A model generated the notes under the pieces. That model had not been told where the DNA came from, did not search any database, and saw only the letters and a program-made list of their open reading frames with translations. A DNA stretch of 64,000 nucleotides, taken from the NCBI GenBank assembly GCA_028284385.1, contig JANQRT010000010.1, positions 1-64,000 of the forward strand. The letters run 5' to 3'. Positions within the stretch are counted from its first letter, which is position 1. Each line of letters begins with the position of its first letter. A program made the position numbers and the translations under genes. This DNA comes from Opitutaceae bacterium (GTDB lineage Bacteria > Verrucomicrobiota > Verrucomicrobiia > Opitutales > Opitutaceae). Shown here in pieces: positions 25,191-31,701 of the stretch.

Positions 25191-26336
25191 ATGACGCCTT
25201 CCATTGACGACCACGAAGCTGCGAAAGAAGCCTTGCGACTAAGCGAAAGAGAGCGAATTCAAGGCTCCTCCGATTCTATATCCACCTATCAACTACAAAC
25301 GCAAATGGGCGCTCTCGTCGACCGAGTGATGGGAGAGGCTGGACTCTACGCTCCCGAGCACGCTTCCATTGCCATAAAGCAGGCCCATGGGGATGCGGTT
25401 GAAGCGGCTGAAATCCTTCGAGCGTACCGCCAAAGTATTGCAAGCAAGTATGTGTCTGAAATCCTGGATACGGAAGGCATGGAAATACGAAGGAGAATCT
25501 CCTCGGCGTTTAGAGAAATCCCCGGCGGTCAGATTTTAGGGCCTACACAGGACTACACCCAACGGCTTCTGCAAGACACTTTGGCCAGGGAAACTCAAGA
25601 GTCGGCAGACGATTACGCGAATGAAATCGAAGAGAGCTTCTCGGAGCTCAACGGAGAGAAATTCCCAAAGCAATACAGCACTGTGGCAAACCTCTTGAAA
25701 GAGCAAGGCCTGATGGCTCCGGTGAACGAGGATGAAGATCGATCCGTAGTAAATGTCCTCAAAGAGCCGATACAGTTTCCAGCGCCGAGATCAGCAGCCT
25801 TGCAAACGCTGGCTCGCAGCGACACAGGAGGGGTGATGGCCTTGGCCTATGGCGCCATGCGTGGACAGGGAGGAGATCACCCGACCATTGGAGAATTGCG
25901 AGTAGGCTACGTGGGGCTTAAGGTTAAGGACGCGCGAGGACGCTATCGCTCGATAGGCCGCATCAAAGTAACGGAAAGCGCCAACATCTCTAAAATAAAG
26001 ACGCGAAAGAAGGATCCTGTACCTTACATGTCTCTCGGCTATGGGCTCTGCTTCGGTCAAAACGAAACCAAGGCCATCTGTATGGGCATTATCGACCGCA
26101 GCAACCGAATTCCAGGAGATGCCGCTCCGGCGATCAGCCAGGAATTCAGCCTTTACCATCTGGACGGTCCAGACTCCAAAGGCTTCGTCAACAGCCTCAA
26201 GATTCCCGCCTACGTGGAAATGACCTCGGAACTGCAGGATCTAAGAGCGGCCATGAAGCGCTCCGAGCTAGAGAAGCAAAAGCGGGAAGCCAAAAGGCAG
26301 CAAAGGACCGAAGCAAAAGAGCGCGATCTGGTTTAG
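25191..26336 (+). CDS. phnI: divergent PhnI paralog lacking the N-terminal KGGE segment
   Basis: The 381-residue product is homologous to C-P lyase subunit PhnI over most of its length: VDRVMGEAGLYAPEHASIAIKQA, then SSAFREIPGGQILGPTQDYT, FPAPRSAALQTLARS, HPTIGELRVGY and GYGLCFGQNETKAICMG. It is a paralog of the copy at the left edge. It lacks the N-terminal (M)YVAxKGGExAI strand. An in-frame TAA 24 bp upstream shows this is not a start-choice artefact. The C-terminus has an extra Lys/Arg/Glu-rich tail (residues ~355-381). No phnG/H/J is adjacent. It ends 6 bp from the convergent phnN stop. Whether it joins the core complex or has another role is unknown. Confidence 0.88.
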   Translation: MTPSIDDHEAAKEALRLSERERIQGSSDSISTYQLQTQMGALVDRVMGEAGLYAPEHASIAIKQAHGDAVEAAEILRAYRQSIASKYVSEILDTEGMEIRRRISSAFREIPGGQILGPTQDYTQRLLQDTLARETQESADDYANEIEESFSELNGEKFPKQYSTVANLLKEQGLMAPVNEDEDRSVVNVLKEPIQFPAPRSAALQTLARSDTGGVMALAYGAMRGQGGDHPTIGELRVGYVGLKVKDARGRYRSIGRIKVTESANISKIKTRKKDPVPYMSLGYGLCFGQNETKAICMGIIDRSNRIPGDAAPAISQEFSLYHLDGPDSKGFVNSLKIPAYVEMTSELQDLRAAMKRSELEKQKREAKRQQRTEAKERDLV

Positions 26337-26342
26337 CTTGGC

Positions 26343-26900
26343 CTACTGAACGGCCAGCGCTGATCCGCTGATAAGGCTGAGGAAGGTTTCACCCGCATCG
26401 GCAAGCGGTCCATCGTTGCGGATCGTCACGATGTTGGGATGCGAAAACGACATCTGTCGATTGCGCTGTATCCGTTTTTCAATTTCGTCGTTGTTTTCTC
26501 TACCTCTTGCTCTCAGACGTTCTCGCAAAACGTCATGGGCAACCGAAATCAGCACGGGAACGAGATTGGGAAATCTTTCAGCAGCCTGGGGCAGATAATC
26601 CCTGCTGCCATTCACTACCACGTTGAGCCCCATTCCGATCCAGGTTTCCGCTTCAATTCCGACGCCATAGCGAAGGCCGTGGCTTTCCCAATCCATACAA
26701 AAAAGCCCTAGCCCTGCTCTCCGTTCGAATTCGTTCAGGTCCAAAGCAATGTGATTTTCTCCACCCGCATCCGCCGCTCGCGTAATATAGCGATGAGCGA
26801 AAACGGTACGATTTTCCGCTTCCAAGCGCTCCTTGGCGTAGGTCATAATACTGTCTTTCCCAGCCCCCGAAGGTCCGATCACATAGATCAATGCAGTCAT
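26343..26900 (-). CDS. phnN: ribose 1,5-bisphosphate phosphokinase PhnN
   Basis: PhnN phosphorylates ribose 1,5-bisphosphate to PRPP, the last step of the C-P lyase pathway. The 185-residue product has a guanylate-kinase-like fold with P-loop GPSGAGKDS at residues 8-16, then the RYITRAAD segment and the lid RLRARGRENNDEIEKRIQRN. The length equals that of E. coli PhnN. It is minus-strand, convergent with the phnI paralog, and has a Pho-type repeat 22 bp upstream of its ATG. Confidence 0.92.
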   Translation of the reverse strand: MTALIYVIGPSGAGKDSIMTYAKERLEAENRTVFAHRYITRAADAGGENHIALDLNEFERRAGLGLFCMDWESHGLRYGVGIEAETWIGMGLNVVVNGSRDYLPQAAERFPNLVPVLISVAHDVLRERLRARGRENNDEIEKRIQRNRQMSFSHPNIVTIRNDGPLADAGETFLSLISGSALAVQ

Positions 26901-26921
26901 TGAAAACTGGTTACCACCTGG

Positions 26922-26940
26922 CTGTTAAGATCGGATTAAG
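26922..26940 (-). promoter_or_regulatory. candidate Pho box upstream of phnN
   Basis: On the minus strand CTTAATCCGATCTTAACAG: two half-sites CTTAAT and CTTAAC exactly 11 bp apart, ending 22 bp before the phnN ATG. This is the best-conserved copy of the motif in the window. Confidence 0.55.
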
Positions 26941-26946
26941 AGGCGA

Positions 26947-27026
26947 AGCCGGTAGCGATCAGCGTCCTCGCTGGCCATCTATTGATATGAATGAGTAGCT
27001 AGCGAGGACGCTAGCCGCTACCGGCT
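26947..27026. repeat. composite palindrome AGCCGGTAGCG family
   Basis: Arms of about 26 bp (AGCCGGTAGCG.TCAGCGTCCTCGCT and its complement at 27001-27026) flank a 28-bp spacer. The right arm runs into the end of the neighbouring minus-strand gene: its last codons (Ser-Arg-stop) are made of repeat sequence. The GCGTCCTCGC core links it to the GTCCTC palindromes at 3254 and 15841. Confidence 0.8.
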
Positions 27027-27875
27027 CATTACAACATCTAACCAGACCGCGGCATGGTCGCTTGGATAGATAGGCGGATCCCCAATGGGGCGATTAAGAT
27101 CGACGCCAGCATCGGCTATTAGTAATTCCCCATGGCTGGGATCCGAGAGCCAAATCTGGTCAATTTGCCGAAGTGGCCTTGATGACGGAGGAAGAAGAGA
27201 CGTTCCTTCCGAACAGCCTTGAGAAGGCAGCGCGTTTGTCATTCCAACGGGAATACCGGACAAAGCCTCTTCGATTTCCGGTCCATCGGGCAGGCAATTA
27301 AAATCACCTCCCAGGACTCCGAAATCGGAGATCCTGTCATCACACAATTGAGTCATCGATAGGGCAACCTGACGCGCTCGAATGGAGGTCTCTGCTCGGA
27401 TGTGAGAAAAATGAGAACAGACCACACGAATTCGCATTCCCTCCAGCTCGAGGACCACGCTCAGAGCAATCCGCTCGCCACCCACGTCACTAGAAGGCAG
27501 AGGAATGACTTCATTGCTATCGAAGACGCCATGCGAAAGAATAGCCAATCCCGATTGCGTCAACCGAGACTCTCCTCTATGGCGGCGAGGTTTTTGTCTC
27601 GCTGGAGCAAATACATAATCCATTCCTATTTCCTTGGCAATCGAAGCGGCAGTATCATCGCCAGTCTCCGAACAAAGGAAACATTCCTGCAACAAGATGA
27701 TCTGAGGCTGAAGACGAAGAAGCTCCGAGGTCATCAGCGGGAGACGGCGATCGTATTCTCCATCGTTCTTCCATGTATTCAAGGAAAGGATTCGCGCGGT
27801 AAGGGCCACTGGGTCAGGCAACAAAATGGCCTTGATCTTGGCAAGAACCCAGCTTGCAAGCCCGACGAATTTCAC
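27018..27875 (-). CDS. endonuclease/exonuclease/phosphatase (EEP) family protein
   Basis: The 285-residue product carries the EEP signature motifs: ILSLNTWKNDGE, QIILLQECF (catalytic Glu), CSHFSH, GGDFNCLPDGPE (Asp/Asn), IDQIW and YPSDHAAVWLDV (catalytic Asp-His). It is a metal-dependent phosphodiesterase or phosphomonoesterase. A short hydrophobic N-terminal stretch could tether it to the membrane. It lies between phnN (same strand, 117 bp) and the divergent phnM, suggesting a role in phosphorus metabolism such as phosphodiester cleavage; nuclease or sphingomyelinase-like activities cannot be excluded. Confidence 0.8.
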   Translation of the reverse strand: MKFVGLASWVLAKIKAILLPDPVALTARILSLNTWKNDGEYDRRLPLMTSELLRLQPQIILLQECFLCSETGDDTAASIAKEIGMDYVFAPARQKPRRHRGESRLTQSGLAILSHGVFDSNEVIPLPSSDVGGERIALSVVLELEGMRIRVVCSHFSHIRAETSIRARQVALSMTQLCDDRISDFGVLGGDFNCLPDGPEIEEALSGIPVGMTNALPSQGCSEGTSLLPPSSRPLRQIDQIWLSDPSHGELLIADAGVDLNRPIGDPPIYPSDHAAVWLDVVMSR

Positions 27876-27880
27876 CTGTT

Positions 27881-27899
27881 CTTAATTCTTTCTTAATTA
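27881..27899 (+). promoter_or_regulatory. candidate Pho box upstream of phnM
   Basis: CTTAATTCTTTCTTAATTA: two identical CTTAAT half-sites exactly 11 bp apart, in plus orientation, 35 bp upstream of the phnM ATG. It mirrors the phnN site on the other side of the EEP gene. Confidence 0.5.
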
Positions 27900-27933
27900 C
27901 CTGACTTTAGCGTCACCACTCAATCCAAGGTTC

Positions 27934-29154
27934 ATGAATCTGCAGACGATAGAAAACGCCCATGTGGTAACGCCTGGGCAAGTGCTTAGAAATTGCGACA
28001 TCCTCATTGAAAACGGAAAGATCTTGGAGGTTGGCGAAGAAATTGGAGCAAGCGGGATCAACCCAGTCAGGCATAATGCGGAGGGTCTCTATGCCCTTCC
28101 CGGTATCATTGATTTGCATACAGACGCTTTGGAGAAGGAAATCACGCCTCGTCCAAGAGCCGACTTTCCTGTAAACATCGCTTTGCAAGAGCTCGAAGCA
28201 AGACTGCTAAGCTGCGGTATTACAACGGTGTTTCATTCCCTGAATCTGGGCTATCAGCACAGCGAAGCGAACTCTCGATCGAAGATCAGCCGAGAGGAAG
28301 TTTTTTATGGAGTGAAGAATTTCGCGGAGACTCGCTCGATGATAAACACGAGACTGCATCTTCGTTTCGAGATCACCGGTCTCTATGCTCTCAACTTGCT
28401 GCACGAATTTATCAACATGGGAATCGTCGATCTGCTTTCGTTTATGGATCATACGCCAGGACAGGGGCAGTATTCCGCCGAGCGGTTCTTTCAGCAGCTC
28501 GAGAAAAAAGGTCTCTCCTTGAAAGAGGCGAAGGAGGAATTGCGGCGAGAGCAGGAGATTCCAAAGCTCAGCGAAACGCAGATTGCAGAGATCGTCAAGG
28601 AAGCCAAGAAGCAAGGCATACCTGTCGCTTCGCACGACGACGACTCGGCAGATAAGGTCCGACGCATGCGTGATCTGGGAATTGAAATATGCGAATTTCC
28701 CATCAACCTAGAGGCCGCTCAAACTGCAAAGGATTTGGGCATGCATACGCTTGGAGGATCGTCAAACGCCCTGAGAGGAGGATCTCTGACAGGAAACCTT
28801 TGCATGACGGAAGCGGTCGAGAAAAGAGTCCTCGATGGCTTCTGCTCGGACTATTACCCTCCCTCCATTCTGCATGCCGTATTCAAACTTTGGTTAATGG
28901 GAAAGTTGGCATTGCATGAGGCGGTAAATATGGCTTCTTCGAATCCAGCCAAAGCGGCAGGAATCAATCACTTTACCGGAAGCATTGAAGCCGGCAAAGA
29001 CGCGGACATCATTCTTATTCGCCTTATCGATGGCTGTCCGAAGGTAGAAAGAGTTTTTTCTCGCGGCCAACTCGCCCACCAGGCAAGCTGGCGAGAGACG
29101 AAAGACAAGCGAAACACCATCGCGGCACCTCTTGTCGAAGCTTCCGCTTTTTAA
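27934..29154 (+). CDS. phnM: ribose-1-phosphonate triphosphate diphosphohydrolase PhnM
   Basis: PhnM removes pyrophosphate from ribose-1-(alkylphosphonate) triphosphate to give the 5-phosphate substrate of PhnJ. The 406-residue product is an amidohydrolase: IIDLHTDALEKEI metal motif at about residues 67-79, TVFHSLNLGYQ, LSFMDHTPGQGQY, VASHDDDSADKV and LGGSSNALRGGS. It is slightly longer than E. coli PhnM (378). A Pho-type repeat lies 35 bp upstream. It heads a plus-strand run phnM, 2H protein, hexapeptide transferase, phnD. Confidence 0.93.
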   Translation: MNLQTIENAHVVTPGQVLRNCDILIENGKILEVGEEIGASGINPVRHNAEGLYALPGIIDLHTDALEKEITPRPRADFPVNIALQELEARLLSCGITTVFHSLNLGYQHSEANSRSKISREEVFYGVKNFAETRSMINTRLHLRFEITGLYALNLLHEFINMGIVDLLSFMDHTPGQGQYSAERFFQQLEKKGLSLKEAKEELRREQEIPKLSETQIAEIVKEAKKQGIPVASHDDDSADKVRRMRDLGIEICEFPINLEAAQTAKDLGMHTLGGSSNALRGGSLTGNLCMTEAVEKRVLDGFCSDYYPPSILHAVFKLWLMGKLALHEAVNMASSNPAKAAGINHFTGSIEAGKDADIILIRLIDGCPKVERVFSRGQLAHQASWRETKDKRNTIAAPLVEASAF

Positions 29155-29164
29155 CCCGAAGATC

Positions 29165-29965
29165 ATGGCCCTAGAGAATCCTCCCGTTAGAGAACTCGAT
29201 TTCGATCAATACCAGAAACGACAGTACTATGAGGTCGGGATAGACGGAATCGAATCGAGAATGGAAAAACTGTCGATCGGCGGAAGATCGAAGTGGGAAT
29301 CCAATCGTTGGATACCGCAAAGCTATCCCGGATTCGCCATGCAGGCCATGGTCGAAGCGTCTCCGGAAAAAGCTTCGCTGTTCATAGATCTGACCCAGAT
29401 TCAAAAGCGGGTGGCAGGGCTCATCGAGAGGCCTGGCGTACTATACCCGATGCCCAAGGCCAGCTTTCACCAGACTGTTGCCAACACCCTATCGGCGAAC
29501 CGCCTTCAACGCCACATCATCGATAAAGGGCTTCACGACGAGTTTCCAGACATCATTGCCAGCGCTTTGGAAGATCTGCCAAACAGCGACTATGAGGATG
29601 CGCCCAGCATGCAATTGATTGGCGTAGCCGTCTTCAGAACCGCTTTTGGACTTCTTGGAATTTTCCCGGACGAACGCGATTTCGATCGCATTCTAGATTT
29701 TCGCGAACGTTTCTACGGACATCCCACTTTGTTTCGTATTGGAATTTCGCGTACAAGACCATTTATCGGTCACATCACTCTAGGCTATTTCGAAGATTCG
29801 CTTAGCGAGGATGAAAAACGCCAATTTTCCACCGGACTGGCGAAGATCAACAAGGACATTCTAGAATACCCCTTGGATTTCCATATGCCGAAAGCCGAGC
29901 TTCACCGCTACGAAACGCTATCCGCATTCATTTCCGACCCAGCCTACCCTTCATTCAATCTCTAA
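29165..29965 (+). CDS. 2H-phosphoesterase-like protein (DUF1868-like), candidate PhnP substitute
   Basis: From the ATG at 29165 the product has 266 residues (an ATG at 29132 would overlap phnM). Two histidine motifs of the 2H superfamily are visible: FHQTVANTL (residues ~101-109) and IGHITLGYF (~201-209), spaced about 100 residues as expected for H-x-T/S pairs. 2H enzymes hydrolyse cyclic phosphates; known substrates include ADP-ribose 1'',2''-cyclic phosphate. The gene lies 10 bp after phnM, and no PhnP-type metallo-beta-lactamase is present in the window. Opening of 5-phosphoribosyl 1,2-cyclic phosphate is therefore an attractive, unproven role. It resembles DUF1868 more than DUF1045 by eye. 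Confidence 0.75.
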   Translation: MALENPPVRELDFDQYQKRQYYEVGIDGIESRMEKLSIGGRSKWESNRWIPQSYPGFAMQAMVEASPEKASLFIDLTQIQKRVAGLIERPGVLYPMPKASFHQTVANTLSANRLQRHIIDKGLHDEFPDIIASALEDLPNSDYEDAPSMQLIGVAVFRTAFGLLGIFPDERDFDRILDFRERFYGHPTLFRIGISRTRPFIGHITLGYFEDSLSEDEKRQFSTGLAKINKDILEYPLDFHMPKAELHRYETLSAFISDPAYPSFNL

Positions 29966-29970
29966 AGAAT

Positions 29971-30645
29971 ATGCTTCAGTACGTAGAATCGTTCGGCGAA
30001 GCGCCGAAACCTAAAAAACAGCTTAGCGAAAAGCCTCATATCAACCCCACCGCTCGCATTCGCAAATCATACCTCGGCAGCTATACGGATGTAGGACCCG
30101 GTTGCTTGATGAATGAATCGAGCATGGACGACTACAGCTATCTAGCTGGGCACGTCAGCGCGACATGGACGGAAATCGGCAAGTTCTGCTCGATCGCCGC
30201 TCAGACTCGCATCAATCCAGGCAATCACCCCACTTGGCGCGTAGCGACGAACCACAGTACGTATCGAAGAAAACAGTACGGATTAGACAAAGTGGATGAC
30301 GAGGAATTCTTCGCCTGGCGAAAGTCGCATGCCTGCAAGATCGGCCACGACGTGTGGATCGGTCACGGAGTGGTAGTGACTGCTGGAACCAGTATTGGCA
30401 TTGGAGCTTGCATTGGGGCGGGCGCCGTGGTCACCAAGGACATCCCGCCATACGCCATAGCCGTCGGGGTGCCAGCGAAGGTCATCAAGTTTCGATTTGA
30501 CGAAAAGACGATCGAACGAATTATGAACGCAGCCTATTGGGACTGGGATCGGGAACAACTTGAAACCTACTTTGCCGATCTGAGAGATTTAGATGCGTTC
30601 CTCGAAAAGCACGCTCCGGAAACCAGTTCAGCTACCTTGGCCTAA
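29971..30645 (+). CDS. phosphonate-operon hexapeptide-repeat transferase
   Basis: The 224-residue product is a left-handed beta-helix (LbH) acetyltransferase-type protein. Hexapeptide repeats start at INPTARIRKSYLGSYTDVG, with SATWTEIGKFCSIAAQTRINPG, then KIGHDVWIGHGVVVTAGTSIGIGACIGAGAVVTKDIPPYAIAVGVPAKVIKFRF at residues ~118-170. This matches the LbH family (TIGR03308-like) regularly found in C-P lyase operons, whose reaction is not established. It lies 5 bp after the 2H gene. Its last 53 bp overlap the phnD start. Confidence 0.88.
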   Translation: MLQYVESFGEAPKPKKQLSEKPHINPTARIRKSYLGSYTDVGPGCLMNESSMDDYSYLAGHVSATWTEIGKFCSIAAQTRINPGNHPTWRVATNHSTYRRKQYGLDKVDDEEFFAWRKSHACKIGHDVWIGHGVVVTAGTSIGIGACIGAGAVVTKDIPPYAIAVGVPAKVIKFRFDEKTIERIMNAAYWDWDREQLETYFADLRDLDAFLEKHAPETSSATLA

Positions 30646-31537
30646 AGATGAAAAGAGTGGTTTCATTGGCGCTCTTTTCGTTTTTTCGTGCATAGTCGCT
30701 TTTCTCACAGCTTGTTCCCCGACTTCGCCATCCGACAATCGGTCATTAAAACTTGGTTACATACCTTACGACACGGCGGTAGCCGATCGCGAGGAAGCGA
30801 TTGAAGCGCTGAGAAGCTATCTACAAAGAAGACTCGAGATCCCCGTCACCCTTACCCCTACTTCATCTTATCAGCCGGCAATCAACGCGATGAAATCAGG
30901 CGAGATCGACGTTATCAATTTCGGAGCCTACGCCTACCTTATCGCCGAACGAGATGGAGCCGCAGAGGCTTTCGCCGTTCGAGGTTCGCCAAACGGGGAG
31001 CCTTACACATACCATTGCCTGATCATCAGCCCCAGCGACCGGCCCTGGACTCGCATCGAAGAGGCCCTTGAAGAAAAGGAGCGATTGAAGGTGATGTTCA
31101 CCAACCAGGCTTCAACCTCAGGCTATCTCGTAGCCAATTCATTCTACCTCGGTCGTGGCATCGATCCGAAAAAGGATTTCAAAGAGATCGAGTTCTCCAA
31201 CAGTCACGTTCTATCCATCCTCTACGCGAGTCAGGGGGAATGCGACTTGGCCAGCGTGAGCAGCACTTTCCTGGAGGACATGGTAAACAGAGGGAAGATC
31301 GATCCATCAAGTGTCAGGATTTTATGGAAGTCCGATTCTATTCCCAATGGTCCCATCGCCTACCGAAGCAATCTCGATCCCGCCTTGAAAAAATCGGTCC
31401 GCGAAGCCTTTTATCAGGCAGATGAAGCCGATAAGGAGACGTGGAATCAGATCCGGCGTCAGTATCCAAATCAGGAATTCGAGTACGTTCCTGCTTCGTC
31501 GGAAAATTTCGCCGCTTTGAAGAATCTCGTTCAGTAA
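30593..31537 (+). CDS. phnD: phosphonate ABC transporter substrate-binding lipoprotein PhnD
   Basis: The 314-residue product has a hydrophobic signal FIGALFVFSCIVAFLTAC with a lipobox (LTA-Cys41), so it is a lipoprotein. The mature part has the PhnD-type fold: LKLGYIPYDTAVADREEAIEAL, GEIDVINFGAYAYLIAERDG, MFTNQASTSGYLVANSFYL and QGECDLASVSSTFLEDM. The only in-frame ATG places the first 18 codons inside the upstream transferase gene. No phnC ATPase or phnE permease follows, so either the partners are elsewhere or it is an orphan receptor or sensor. Confidence 0.88.
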   Translation: MRSSKSTLRKPVQLPWPKDEKSGFIGALFVFSCIVAFLTACSPTSPSDNRSLKLGYIPYDTAVADREEAIEALRSYLQRRLEIPVTLTPTSSYQPAINAMKSGEIDVINFGAYAYLIAERDGAAEAFAVRGSPNGEPYTYHCLIISPSDRPWTRIEEALEEKERLKVMFTNQASTSGYLVANSFYLGRGIDPKKDFKEIEFSNSHVLSILYASQGECDLASVSSTFLEDMVNRGKIDPSSVRILWKSDSIPNGPIAYRSNLDPALKKSVREAFYQADEADKETWNQIRRQYPNQEFEYVPASSENFAALKNLVQ

Positions 31538-31701
31538 GAGCGATACTCGCTGGCGAACCAGCAGTCCGTTGCCACGTTTAGATTCCTGAATTCGAGAAAA
31601 TCCCGCCTCGTAATCTAGAGGTAACATTTCGCGAGTAGTCTCTGCCTGCCACTGGGAAATCCTCTGTAAGGAATACCGGAATCTTTGAGTCTAACGAACC
31701 A

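Noticed and set aside
29132..29164. Upstream ATG for the 2H protein overlapping phnM
   Set aside because: It would add 11 residues with no family likeness; the ATG at 29165, 10 bp after the phnM stop, is a more usual arrangement.
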